A program made the position numbers and the translations under genes. Positions 25,848 to 34,218 of a stretch of 50,909 nt of DNA are shown here, piece after piece (position 1 is the first letter of the stretch; every line of letters starts with the position of its first letter). Source of the DNA: Ignavibacteriae bacterium HGW-Ignavibacteriae-2 (GTDB taxonomy: Bacteria > Bacteroidota > Ignavibacteria > Ignavibacteriales > Melioribacteraceae); assembly GCA_002839805.1 (NCBI GenBank), contig PGYT01000015.1:1-50909 (forward strand), given 5' to 3'. A model generated the notes under the pieces. The model ran no database searches and had not been told where the DNA came from. It was given only the letters and a program-made list of their open reading frames with translations.

Positions 25848-26660
25848 ATGGAAAATCTAAATCTTAAAATATCGAATCAGTCGAAACATATAACTCATAC
25901 TCCTGAAATTGCGAGCAAATATTCGAATGAAGAAAAAGAAAAAATCGCGGGTGCGTCAAAAGATTTTGAAAGTCTTTTAACTTCCATGATGATAAAAAGT
26001 ATGACTCAGACTACCCAAGGATTGTTTGGAAGTGAAGGATTCGGCGGGGATTATTTCGACACTCTTTTTGAAGGGCAAATTGCCTCTATGATGTCTAAAG
26101 GAAAAGGATTGGGAATTTCGGAGCAGGTCTATAGAAAAATAACGGGTGAGGAACTAAATAATCTGAAAATAGAAAAAATTGATTCGAATCCCTTCAAAAA
26201 TTCGCCATTAAAAATAAATAAAACTTCCCCTGTTTCGGGTAACCTTAAACCAAGTTTAGGATCTGTTAACAGATTGGAAAAATATAATGATATTATTAGT
26301 TCTGCTTCCAAAAAATATGGAATCGGTGAAAACCTAATAAAGTCAGTAATTTTAACAGAGTCAGCTGCTAATCCTACAGCTGTTTCTAAAGCAAACGCCA
26401 AGGGGCTGATGCAATTAATGGATTCCACAGCTCAGGATATGGGAGTTAATAATTGTTTTAATCCTGTAGAAAATATTCATGGTGGGGCTAAATATTTGGC
26501 TAAAATGATTCGACAATATAATGGGAATTTGGAACTTGCTCTGGCAGCTTATAATGCCGGTCCCGGTAATGTGGCAAAATATGATGGTATTCCACCCTTC
26601 AAAGAAACAAAAAATTATATTAACCGGGTAATAAATTACCTCAACTATTTGGACGGCTGA
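25848..26660 (+). CDS. flgJ: Rod-cap protein FlgJ with C-terminal lytic transglycosylase domain
   Basis: The 270-residue product joins two domains. Residues about 28-98 are the FlgJ rod-binding domain (FESLLTSMMIKSMTQTTQGL, GGDYFDTLFEGQIASMMSKG). Residues about 143-265 are a Slt70-type lytic transglycosylase with catalytic Glu171 (ILTESAANPTA), GLMQL (186-190) and AYNAGPGNVAKY (234-245). It would cap the growing rod and cut peptidoglycan for its passage. E. coli FlgJ carries a glucosaminidase-type domain instead; Slt-type fusions are known in other lineages. It starts 3 bases after flgI. Confidence 0.94.
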   Translation: MENLNLKISNQSKHITHTPEIASKYSNEEKEKIAGASKDFESLLTSMMIKSMTQTTQGLFGSEGFGGDYFDTLFEGQIASMMSKGKGLGISEQVYRKITGEELNNLKIEKIDSNPFKNSPLKINKTSPVSGNLKPSLGSVNRLEKYNDIISSASKKYGIGENLIKSVILTESAANPTAVSKANAKGLMQLMDSTAQDMGVNNCFNPVENIHGGAKYLAKMIRQYNGNLELALAAYNAGPGNVAKYDGIPPFKETKNYINRVINYLNYLDG

Positions 26661-26662
26661 CA

Positions 26663-27127
26663 ATGAATATTCAAAGTTTAACAAAAGTATATGAGGATCA
26701 GCTAAATAATTTGCAGGATTTATTAATGGCTGCTCAATTAAAACAAAAAGCTGTAATACAAAACAATCGCAAAACTTTAGAAATATACACATTGCAGGAA
26801 GAATCGGTATTAACAAGAATAAACAGAAAAGAGCAGGAAAGAGAAAATTTTATAGAAAAAATATTTAATGAACACAACCGATTCAATCTGAAGGAAGAGG
26901 ATGTAAATTTTGAGAATGTTATCGCCGGATTGTTGAAACTATTTAATCCCGAAGAACTTACGAAATTCAATTCCCTGCGCGAAGAAATTAAATTTACTAC
27001 TCAAAAAATTAAAGATATAAATTTTCAAAATAAACGATTAATAGAGCAGGCAAACGGAGTTATTAAACAAACATTGGGAATTCTGCTCAAATCTCAAAAG
27101 AAACCATTATTAGACAGAAAAATATAA
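26663..27127 (+). CDS. flgN: Flagellar export chaperone FlgN
   Basis: The 154-residue product is an all-helical, charged protein with the FlgN pattern: an N-terminal L..L..LL.AA..K (YEDQLNNLQDLLMAAQLKQK), a middle LQEE region, then a long helix ending with ANGVIKQTLGILL. FlgN delivers FlgK and FlgL to the export gate, and those genes follow directly. Assignment depends partly on this position, because FlgN diverges strongly in sequence. No flgM-like gene lies beside it, unlike in B. subtilis and enteric bacteria. Confidence 0.8.
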   Translation: MNIQSLTKVYEDQLNNLQDLLMAAQLKQKAVIQNNRKTLEIYTLQEESVLTRINRKEQERENFIEKIFNEHNRFNLKEEDVNFENVIAGLLKLFNPEELTKFNSLREEIKFTTQKIKDINFQNKRLIEQANGVIKQTLGILLKSQKKPLLDRKI

Positions 27128-27128
27128 C

Positions 27129-28487
27129 ATGGCACTAACAAGAGTATTCGACATAGCCAGAAGAAGTTTATCGACTTATCAATACGCGATGAATATTGCG
27201 GCACATAATATTTCAAACGCCGGTAATGAAAATTATAGCCGTCAGCGCGCAAGTCTGTCGACAGTAACTCCCGAAAAAAACGCCGGATTTATATGGGGTG
27301 CTGGAATTAAAATGGATTCAATCCAAAGAATCAGGGATGGAATTATAGAAAGGCAGATACTCACTAATCAACAAAGTTACTCCAATAATTATAAACAATC
27401 GCAGGTGCTATCACAGGTCGAGGGAGTTTTTTCAGAACCTTCGGAACTGGGGATTTCAAATTTGATGAATCAGTTTTTTAATAATTGGAATGAATTGTCG
27501 GTAACACCTAACTCAGTGCCTTTAAGGAACAATGTTATTTATGCGGCGCAGAACTTAAGTAATAAAGTTGCCTCTGTAAATCAGGATATTGACACAATAA
27601 AATATGATATATACAAGGAATTTCAACAAAGCGCTAACAACGTCAACAGTTATCTGAAACAATTAAATCAACTCAACCAACAAATTTATTCTTTCACCGG
27701 TATTAACCAGCAACCTAATGATTTACTTGACACTAGGGATTCCGTTATTCAGCAGCTTTCAAAGCTTGTTAATACAACTGTTACTTACGATAATTCCGGA
27801 AATGCAGCTGTAAGTATTGGCGGAGCTTTTGCGGTTGATGGTCATACTTATACAGAATTTGAAGTACGTTTGAGTAATGATAAAATAACACTCGCGCCCG
27901 TAGGAGGAGATAATCCTGCAAAGCTAAGTGGCGGCGAAATGGCAGCGATGGCAGAGATTTATAATAATAAAATTCCATCTTATAAAAACGATTTGGATAA
28001 TATTTTCTCCCAATTTGTTACTCAGGTAAATGCCATTCATCAGTCCGGCTGGACTATAGAAGATACACCAAGGAGCAATATAAAATTTTTCAAAGAATAT
28101 ACTAATGGCAAACTTGTAATTGATAATGAAATTTTAAATGATCCAAAAAACATTGCGGTTTCAGCTGACGGTACAAACGGTAATGGCGATATTGCTGTTA
28201 AATTGTTTGAACTATCAGAAGCAAAAAACATGAGTGGAACTACTTTTGGAAATTTTTACAGTTCTTTAATGAGCAAGTTAGGTAATGATAATTCATCAAT
28301 TACGAATATGACCGAATCATCTAAGCTGGTTTTAAGTCAGCTCGAAAATCAAAGGGCGTCGGTATCTGGAGTATCGGTTGATGAAGAAATGACGGAAATA
28401 ATAAAATTTCAAAAAGCTTACGAGGCATCGGCTAAACTTATTTCCGTTTCAAATGAAATGTTAGACACATTAATTAATCTGGTGTAG
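27129..28487 (+). CDS. flgK: Hook-filament junction protein FlgK (HAP1)
   Basis: FlgK is the first junction protein between hook and filament. The 452-residue product begins with the D0 helix and motif NIAAHNISNAGNENYSRQRA. An internal region with DLLDTRDSVIQQLSKLVNTT follows, and it ends with VSVDEEMTEIIKFQKAYEAS, all typical of FlgK. It lies one base after flgN and 4 bases before flgL. Confidence 0.96.
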   Translation: MALTRVFDIARRSLSTYQYAMNIAAHNISNAGNENYSRQRASLSTVTPEKNAGFIWGAGIKMDSIQRIRDGIIERQILTNQQSYSNNYKQSQVLSQVEGVFSEPSELGISNLMNQFFNNWNELSVTPNSVPLRNNVIYAAQNLSNKVASVNQDIDTIKYDIYKEFQQSANNVNSYLKQLNQLNQQIYSFTGINQQPNDLLDTRDSVIQQLSKLVNTTVTYDNSGNAAVSIGGAFAVDGHTYTEFEVRLSNDKITLAPVGGDNPAKLSGGEMAAMAEIYNNKIPSYKNDLDNIFSQFVTQVNAIHQSGWTIEDTPRSNIKFFKEYTNGKLVIDNEILNDPKNIAVSADGTNGNGDIAVKLFELSEAKNMSGTTFGNFYSSLMSKLGNDNSSITNMTESSKLVLSQLENQRASVSGVSVDEEMTEIIKFQKAYEASAKLISVSNEMLDTLINLV

Positions 28488-28491
28488 AACA

Positions 28492-29385
28492 ATGAGAATT
28501 TCAGACAGTATGACTACTCAAACTTTTCTGATGAATTTGTCCAGGACAAAATCGGAAATGAACAAAATAAGTGAATCGATTTATACAGGTTCCAAAATTA
28601 ACCGTCCATCTGATTCACCCGATGGCACTGCAAAATTGTTAAGATTGAACACGGCTATAAATAATTCCAATACGTACGTTAAAAATGTCAACGAAGGACT
28701 GGCTCAGTTACAGGAAACAACCAACTCGATGGAGTCTATGTTTTCCTCCATACAGGATGTAAGATCACTGCTTGTCGAAATTCAAAATCCTTCTAATAGT
28801 CCTTATTTGGAATCTTACGCGATTAAAATAGATTCCGCGTTAGAGTCTATGTTAAACATGGCCAATCATGAATACAACGGAAAGTTTCTGTTCGGTGGAA
28901 CGGATCATTCAACAAAACCCTACGGACTAAAAGATGATGGCACCGGCATTGAACTTAAAACTTCTAGCGTGAGCGGGAGTCAGTCGATTAAAATATCAGG
29001 CACTATCTCGACAAAAATTAATATTACAGGCGAGGAACTATTTGGCACCGTTGGTGCCGATGACATTTTTAATACTCTTTATAGAATTCGTGAAGACCTT
29101 AAAGCCGGCAATATGCCCAATGAATCCGATAAACAGAAAGTGGAAACATTTAATAATAATTTATTGAACAAAATTTCTTATGCGGGAAATATTACAAATA
29201 GACTTTACGACTGCGGAGAATTATTAAACAACAGTATTTTATCATTGCAGGATCTTATGTCGAAAGAGACTGAAGTTGATATGGCAAAAGCTGTTGTTGA
29301 TTTAGAATATCAAGAAAATTTAATGCAGCTTGCTTATAAAACTTCTTCGATGGTACTTCCTAAATCTTTACTGGATTATTTATAA
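28492..29385 (+). CDS. flgL: Hook-filament junction protein FlgL (HAP3)
   Basis: FlgL is the second junction protein and belongs to the flagellin family. The 297-residue product begins MRISDSMTTQTFLMNLSRTK and has IYTGSKINRPSDSPDGTAKL, equivalent to the flagellin S.G.RI....D.....A motif. NHEYNGKFLFGGTDHSTKPY is a FlgL hallmark. The C-terminal D0 helix is VDMAKAVVDLEYQENLMQLA. It is not flagellin itself: the FLFGG motif and the position after flgK settle that. The stop overlaps the motA start by one base. Confidence 0.95.
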   Translation: MRISDSMTTQTFLMNLSRTKSEMNKISESIYTGSKINRPSDSPDGTAKLLRLNTAINNSNTYVKNVNEGLAQLQETTNSMESMFSSIQDVRSLLVEIQNPSNSPYLESYAIKIDSALESMLNMANHEYNGKFLFGGTDHSTKPYGLKDDGTGIELKTSSVSGSQSIKISGTISTKINITGEELFGTVGADDIFNTLYRIREDLKAGNMPNESDKQKVETFNNNLLNKISYAGNITNRLYDCGELLNNSILSLQDLMSKETEVDMAKAVVDLEYQENLMQLAYKTSSMVLPKSLLDYL

Positions 29386-30164
29386 TGAGAAAATTTGGAA
29401 CAACATTTGGATTTTTACTCGGATTAATTTCAATCTTTGGAGCGTTCTTAATTGAAGGTGGCTCTGCAAAAACTTTGTTCCTTCTGCCTCCTATACTTAT
29501 AGTATTCGGTGGTACTTTTGCGGCAACCATAATAAGCGTTGGGCTGGATAAATTTCTTCAATCCTTTGCGCTTATCTATAAGGCTTATTTCCCGGTGAAA
29601 TACGATTATAAAAAAATTGTAAGCGATTTTTTTGTTATGTCTATTAAATCAAGGCGCGATGGAATTTTATCAATAGAAAAAGAGCTGAAAGAAATTGATT
29701 ATATGTTTCCAAGAAAACTTGTGCGTTATGTTATTGACGGCACTGATACAGAAACCTTAGAAAATATGGCTTTTCTTGAAATTAAAGCTATGCAGGAAAG
29801 GCATTTCAGCAATGCAGGTATTTTTACAAAAATGGGGGGTTACGCGCCAACAATGGGAATACTTGGCACAGTAATGGCTCTTATTATGACTTTGGCTAAC
29901 GCCGGGTCGGATCCTAATATATTAATTAAAAATATAGCCTCAGCATTTATAGCAACACTTTGGGGCGTGTTAACAGCAAATTTATTTTGGCTACCCATAG
30001 GGGATAAACTTAAAAAATGTCATCTGGAAGAGAAAAATATGATGGAACTGTCGTTAGAGGGAACAATGGCCTTGCAGAGCGGCGAAATTCCTTCGGTTCT
30101 AAAAGCAAGAATGGTAAGCCTGCTTCCACAGAGCGAACAAAAAGAAATTTTAGACTTCGCTTAA
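29385..30164 (+). CDS. motA: Stator protein MotA, first set (Gram-positive-like type)
   Basis: MotA forms the five-subunit ring of the stator and pushes on FliG. The 259-residue product has four membrane segments. The second pair spans about residues 150-205, with MGGYAPTMGILGTVMALIMT and the conserved Pro before the glycines. The cytoplasmic loop has SIKSRRDGILSIEKELKEID. It resembles MotA/MotP of Bacillus type and is shorter and different from the second MotA at 32201. The C-terminal LKARMVSLLPQSEQKE is normal, so the frame is intact to its stop at 30164. Confidence 0.94.
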   Translation: MRKFGTTFGFLLGLISIFGAFLIEGGSAKTLFLLPPILIVFGGTFAATIISVGLDKFLQSFALIYKAYFPVKYDYKKIVSDFFVMSIKSRRDGILSIEKELKEIDYMFPRKLVRYVIDGTDTETLENMAFLEIKAMQERHFSNAGIFTKMGGYAPTMGILGTVMALIMTLANAGSDPNILIKNIASAFIATLWGVLTANLFWLPIGDKLKKCHLEEKNMMELSLEGTMALQSGEIPSVLKARMVSLLPQSEQKEILDFA

Positions 30165-30829
30165 GAGAAGATCAGTTTATTGAAGAAGTTAATGGAAACG
30201 ACAGATATCTTATTACTTATGCTGATTTAATTACCTTACTATTGGGGTTATTTATTATTTTGTACGCGATTTCCAATATAGATCTTCATAAATATCGGGA
30301 TATGATGACGGCTATGGGAAGCATTTTCGGGGATTCGAAAGGTTTACCCTCGTTACAGGAGCTTGGTAACGAAAAAATTGAAACCCCTATTAGTTCTTTG
30401 AAAGATGATTTAAATACAGTAATTAAGCGGTATAAATACGAAAATTCGGTTGCACTCGAAGAAAATGAAAGAGGAATTGTTATTCATATACTTGACGATG
30501 TGTTGTTTAATTCGGGACAGGCCGAACTAAATAGAAATTCGCAAGAAGTGCTTCATCGTCTGGCTGCGATAATTCGTTTACTACCAAATGATATTCGTAT
30601 TGAAGGACACACGGATAATATTCAAATTACAACAGGAGTTTATCCTTCGAACTGGCATCTTTCGGTTGCGCGCGCCCTTAATACTGCTTATTTTTTAATA
30701 AAAAACGAAAACCTTTCGCCTGAAAAACTTTCAATTGTTGGTAACTCGGAGTATAAACCGATGGCCACAAATGAAACCGTTGAAGGCAGAGCAAAAAATA
30801 GAAGAGTAGACATAGTAATAATAAAATAA
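30017..30829 (+). CDS. motB: Stator protein MotB, first set (start codon uncertain)
   Basis: MotB anchors the stator to peptidoglycan. The membrane segment DRYLITYADLITLLLGLFII carries the ion-binding Asp (residue 70 from this start). The C-terminal OmpA-like domain (about 150-265) has DVLFNSGQAELN, IRIEGHTDNIQI and NRRVDIVI. The only standard start codon in frame before the membrane helix is ATG 30017, which lies 148 bases inside motA and adds about 60 residues, many of them basic. A rare ATT start at 30179 would give a shorter, more normal N-terminus. The protein itself is clear; the start is not. Confidence 0.85.
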   Translation: MSSGREKYDGTVVRGNNGLAERRNSFGSKSKNGKPASTERTKRNFRLRLREDQFIEEVNGNDRYLITYADLITLLLGLFIILYAISNIDLHKYRDMMTAMGSIFGDSKGLPSLQELGNEKIETPISSLKDDLNTVIKRYKYENSVALEENERGIVIHILDDVLFNSGQAELNRNSQEVLHRLAAIIRLLPNDIRIEGHTDNIQITTGVYPSNWHLSVARALNTAYFLIKNENLSPEKLSIVGNSEYKPMATNETVEGRAKNRRVDIVIIK

Positions 30830-30838
30830 GATAACCCA

Positions 30839-31219
30839 ATGAAAATTAAAACTACACAATTCGGAGAAATTGAGTACACGCAGGACCGTGTAATTAGTTT
30901 CGAAGCAGGTCTTTTCGGGTTTGAAGAATATAAAAAATTTCTTCTTATAAAAAGAGAGGAAGATTTATTCTTCTGGCTAACTTCAATAGATGAACCCGAA
31001 ATTGTTTTTCCTCTCTTCGGCGTTAATATTCTGGATGATAATTATCCTGCCGCAGAAGGGAATGAACCATTTGCCGTTGTTACGTTAAATTCTAATCCGG
31101 CAGAGATAACAGTTAACCTTAAAGCACCTGTTTACATCGATCAGGACTTGAAGGTTGGACAGCAAAAAATACTTGATAATGATAAGTATGCGGTGGATTA
31201 CAACTTATTTATCGAATAA
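30839..31219 (+). CDS. fliW: Flagellar assembly factor FliW
   Basis: FliW binds flagellin and also binds and inhibits CsrA, so that flagellin translation follows export. The 126-residue product has the family pattern: TTQFGEIEYTQDRVISFEAG, LFGFEEYKKFLLI, FFWLTSIDEPEIVFPL, and late NLKAPVYID. csrA follows 17 bases later, the usual partnership in Firmicutes. The flagellin gene that this pair would regulate is not in the window. Confidence 0.95.
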   Translation: MKIKTTQFGEIEYTQDRVISFEAGLFGFEEYKKFLLIKREEDLFFWLTSIDEPEIVFPLFGVNILDDNYPAAEGNEPFAVVTLNSNPAEITVNLKAPVYIDQDLKVGQQKILDNDKYAVDYNLFIE

Positions 31220-31236
31220 AGGGAAGGAGCCCTAAA

Positions 31237-31479
31237 ATGTTAATTTTAAAAAGAAAAATTAATGAAGAGTTAAAAATTAACTCAAACATTACTATAAAAA
31301 TTCTATCCATTTCCGATAATCAAGTTAAGATCGGAATTGACGCGCCGGGAAGTGTACAAATTTATAGAGCGGAGTTATTGGACAAGGTTACTGAAAGTAT
31401 TAAAACCGCTTCTGTAAAAAGTAAAGAGAACTTAACAAACCTCAACAAATATATGTTGAACAAGATCGGGAAGAAGTAA
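31237..31479 (+). CDS. csrA: Translational regulator CsrA
   Basis: CsrA binds GGA motifs near ribosome sites and represses translation, in this context most likely of flagellin mRNA. The 80-residue product begins MLILKRKINEELKINSNITI. It has the core DNQVKIGIDAPGSVQIYRAE, keeping the RNA-binding Arg of the usual VHREE segment as YRAE. AAGGAG lies 9 bases before ATG 31237. The C-terminal tail (about residues 52-80) is longer and more basic than in E. coli CsrA, as in FliW-linked versions. Confidence 0.95.
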   Translation: MLILKRKINEELKINSNITIKILSISDNQVKIGIDAPGSVQIYRAELLDKVTESIKTASVKSKENLTNLNKYMLNKIGKK

Positions 31480-32201
31480 TGGAATCGAAAAATAAATTAA
31501 CAGTTTTAATTGTAGACGATTCCGATATTATTAGGAATTCTTTAAAAAATTTCTTCGAAGATTACAGCATTGAAGTAATTACCTGCAACGACGGACTTGA
31601 AGGAATTCAGAAAGCTATTGATCATAAACCGAATTTAATTTTTCTGGATCTTCTTATGCCCAACTTAAACGGGCTTAAAATGTTGCAGGTAATGAAAGTT
31701 ATTAATGACTTAAAAAATATTCCTGTAATAGTAATTAGTGGAAATACGAATAAACAAAATGTTATCGCTGCAATTGAAGCAGGCGCCGAAAAAGTGCTTT
31801 CCAAACCACTTAAAAAAGAATTAATTATTAAAAGTGTAAACGAAGTTATGGGAGAAGGCCTTCTAATAAAATATGCTCACGAAAAAATACTTAATGAGCA
31901 GGATAATATAGAACTTCGCCGACGTCTCGTAAAATTTTTCTTGAATGGATTTCCTGAGAAAAAGAAAGCTATTGTGGAGGGACTCAGTTCCAGAAACAAA
32001 GATCTAATGAATGTAGCGATTCATGAAATAAAGGGAACGGGAGGTTTAATCGGTTACCCTGAAATTACACTGCTCGCAAGTAAAATGATGCTTCAATTGG
32101 AACAATCCAATGTTGATTGGAACTCGTTAACTTTTGAAGTTGATGAACTATTTAATCTTGTAAAAAAAGTTGAAATTCCTAATGAGGAGATAACTATTTA
32201 A
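31479..32201 (+). CDS. Receiver-HPt fusion protein (phosphorelay intermediate)
   Basis: The 240-residue product has a receiver domain (residues 1-125) with the acidic pair VDDSD, phosphorylated Asp57 (LIFLDLLMP), ISG (Thr/Ser switch position) and Lys109-Pro (VLSKPLKKE). An all-helical HPt domain follows (about 140-235), with His182 in VAIHEIKGTGGLIGY, matching the HPt pattern AH.LKG.....G. It should be able to pass phosphate between a kinase or receiver and a partner. The ATG overlaps the csrA stop by one base and the end overlaps motA2 by one base. Confidence 0.88.
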   Translation: MESKNKLTVLIVDDSDIIRNSLKNFFEDYSIEVITCNDGLEGIQKAIDHKPNLIFLDLLMPNLNGLKMLQVMKVINDLKNIPVIVISGNTNKQNVIAAIEAGAEKVLSKPLKKELIIKSVNEVMGEGLLIKYAHEKILNEQDNIELRRRLVKFFLNGFPEKKKAIVEGLSSRNKDLMNVAIHEIKGTGGLIGYPEITLLASKMMLQLEQSNVDWNSLTFEVDELFNLVKKVEIPNEEITI

Positions 32202-33058
32202 TGCTTGTAATAATTGGTTTGGTTGTTGTCATGGGTTCTGTAGTCGCTGGTTATACAATGGCGCACGGAAATTTTGCGGTTTTACTGCAATGGGCTGAAT
32301 TCGTTACAATTATAGGTGCGGCTGTAGGTAGTTTAATCGTCGGTTCACCGATTGAAGTAATTAAAAAAGTAATTACCGCTCTCTTGGGAACTATAAAATC
32401 CGATCATCTACATAAGCAGGACTACCTTGATATATTAAAATCTTTTAACGATTTATTTCTTGCCGCTCAGCGGGATGGTTTACTTTCAATTGAAGCGCAT
32501 ATTGAAAAGCCTAAAGAAAGCAGCATACTTTCGAGAAACAAAAAATTTATTGATAACGAATATGTAACAAATTATTTCTGCGATACAATGAAAATTCTTC
32601 TAACTGGTTCTGTGCCACCCCACGAACTTGAAAATATTATCGATACAGAAATTGAATCGTTCGAAATGGAAAACAAACCAGTTGGCGCTGCAGTTTCGAA
32701 AATGGGAGACGCTTTGCCGGGTTTAGGTATTGTTGCAGCTGTGCTTGGAATTATTATAACTATGTCATCAATTGACAAAGGCGCGGCTTATGTGGGCTTA
32801 CACGTTGCAGCGGCGTTGGTGGGCACCTTTTTGGGTGTGTTACTTTCCTACGGTATTGTTGGCCCTTTGGCGGCAAAAATTGAACACGATATGGAAGTTA
32901 AAGTCCGTTTTTTAATGACAATAAAAGCATGTATAGTGGCGTACGCAAAAGGAAATCCTCCTATTATTGCAGTTGAAATAGCACGTCGTACAATTTTTTC
33001 GGATTTCAGACCTTCTTTTTCTGAACTCGAAAATTATATGCGTACTAAAAAAGAGTAA
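32201..33058 (+). CDS. motA: Stator protein MotA, second set (proteobacterial-like type)
   Basis: The 285-residue product has four membrane segments. It resembles E. coli MotA in length and motifs: the start MLVIIGLVVVMGSVVAGYTM, QRDGLLSIEAHIEKPKESSI in the loop, and the later KMGDALPGLGIVAAVLGIII, with the conserved Pro. It is clearly a different subtype from the MotA at 29385, not a recent duplicate. It overlaps the REC-HPt gene by one base and precedes its own motB. Confidence 0.95.
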   Translation: MLVIIGLVVVMGSVVAGYTMAHGNFAVLLQWAEFVTIIGAAVGSLIVGSPIEVIKKVITALLGTIKSDHLHKQDYLDILKSFNDLFLAAQRDGLLSIEAHIEKPKESSILSRNKKFIDNEYVTNYFCDTMKILLTGSVPPHELENIIDTEIESFEMENKPVGAAVSKMGDALPGLGIVAAVLGIIITMSSIDKGAAYVGLHVAAALVGTFLGVLLSYGIVGPLAAKIEHDMEVKVRFLMTIKACIVAYAKGNPPIIAVEIARRTIFSDFRPSFSELENYMRTKKE

Positions 33059-33061
33059 AAG

Positions 33062-33823
33062 ATGAGCGACGGCCAGGATAATATAATAATTGTTAAAAAG
33101 GGAAAGAAGGGTGGCCATGGTCACCATGGCGGCGCGTGGAAAGTAGCTTACGCGGATTTTGTAACCGCAATGATGGCCCTGTTTATTGTTCTTTGGGTTC
33201 TTGGCCAAAACGATGATGTTAAAAAATCGGTTTCAAGTTATTTTAAAGATCCTACGGGTTATTCACCATATGGGAAAAATGTTATAACAGGGGCACCTTC
33301 AAGCCCTCTACCTATAACTACTACAAAGTCCCAGAAAAGAGAAGAAGAAAAATTAAAATTTGAGGAAATGAAAAGTAAAATTCAGGAAGAATTGGGTCAG
33401 AATCAGGCGTTTGCAAGCGTTTCTCAGTATATTGAGTTTGAAATGATAAACGAAGGATTACGAATTGAACTTTTAGAAAGCGCGGATAACATATTTTTTG
33501 GAATTGGCAGCAGCCAGCTTAATGCGAATGCTTCAAAATTAATACAGGAAATCGGACAACAAGTTGCAACTCTAAACAATAATATTGTTATTGAAGGGCA
33601 TACAGATGCGCGACCTTTTGTGGCTGGGAGTGAAAATTATACAAACTATGAGTTGAGTACTGATCGCGCCAATGCCGCACGTAGAGCTCTTATTAAGGGA
33701 GGAGTTAGTACTAAACAAATAGATGAAATAAGAGGCTGCGCGGATAAAAGATTGCGTAATCCAGAAGATCCCTACAGCCTTGTTAATAGAAGAATCAGCA
33801 TTGTCATCAAATATTTGGAATAA
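33062..33823 (+). CDS. motB: Stator protein MotB, second set
   Basis: The 253-residue product has a basic, His/Gly-rich N-terminus (KKGKKGGHGHHGGAW). The membrane segment KVAYADFVTAMMALFIVLWV has the ion-binding Asp at residue 32, the same number as in E. coli MotB. The C-terminal OmpA-like peptidoglycan-binding domain has NIFFGIGSSQLN, IVIEGHTDARP and NRRISIVI. The membrane segment is of the ADF.TAMMA.F proton-type pattern, unlike the ADLITLLL segment of the first MotB. ATG 33062 follows motA2 by 3 bases. Confidence 0.95.
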   Translation: MSDGQDNIIIVKKGKKGGHGHHGGAWKVAYADFVTAMMALFIVLWVLGQNDDVKKSVSSYFKDPTGYSPYGKNVITGAPSSPLPITTTKSQKREEEKLKFEEMKSKIQEELGQNQAFASVSQYIEFEMINEGLRIELLESADNIFFGIGSSQLNANASKLIQEIGQQVATLNNNIVIEGHTDARPFVAGSENYTNYELSTDRANAARRALIKGGVSTKQIDEIRGCADKRLRNPEDPYSLVNRRISIVIKYLE

Positions 33824-33825
33824 TA

Positions 33826-34218
33826 ATGGACCCACACATTTTAATTATTGAGGATGATCCATTCCTTAAAGAATTCTATGAATTCGTGTTCAGAAAAATG
33901 AAATGGAAACTGACTTTAATTGAAGATGGAGACCGTTTTATAAAATTTCTTGATGAAGAAGAAATTGCGCTTATAATTATGGACATTAATCTTAAAAATA
34001 CAAGTGTAAAGGGTGAAAAAGTTGACGGTGTATTTCTCTCCAGGTACGTTAAACAAAACGAAAAATATGCGAAAATTCCAATTCTAATTGTTTCGGCATA
34101 TTCGTTGGACAAATCAAGCAGTAAAATATTTGTAGATAGCATGGCGGATGATTATTTTACGAAACCAATTACAGATATAAATGAGTTTCTTTCCCAAATT
34201 AAAAAGTTTGTAGAATGA
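33826..34218 (+). CDS. Single-domain response regulator
   Basis: The 130-residue product is one receiver domain: acidic IIEDD near residues 7-11, phosphorylated Asp53 (LIIMDINLK), Ser/Thr switch region ILIVSAYS, and Lys near the end (YFTKPITD). It has no output domain, so it acts through protein contact as CheY does. The position after the second stator genes suggests a motor or relay partner. The sequence after Asp53 (INLKNTSVKGEKVDGVFLSR) is longer than usual for CheY, so I do not call it cheY. It starts 2 bases after motB2. Confidence 0.85.
   Translation: MDPHILIIEDDPFLKEFYEFVFRKMKWKLTLIEDGDRFIKFLDEEEIALIIMDINLKNTSVKGEKVDGVFLSRYVKQNEKYAKIPILIVSAYSLDKSSSKIFVDSMADDYFTKPITDINEFLSQIKKFVE

Noticed and set aside
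26415-26816. Minus-strand open frame of 133 codons across flgJ and flgN
   Set aside because: It is opposite two clearly recognised genes and shows no motif; AT-rich antisense frames like this are common here.
30100-30181. Programmed -1 frameshift joining motA to motB
   Set aside because: MotB is in the -1 frame relative to MotA, but no slippery heptamer with matching codons and no strong downstream stem was found near the motA stop.
33826-34218. Calling the single-domain receiver cheY
   Set aside because: It has the receiver motifs, but the loop after the phosphorylated Asp is longer than in CheY, and there is no cheA or cheZ context here.
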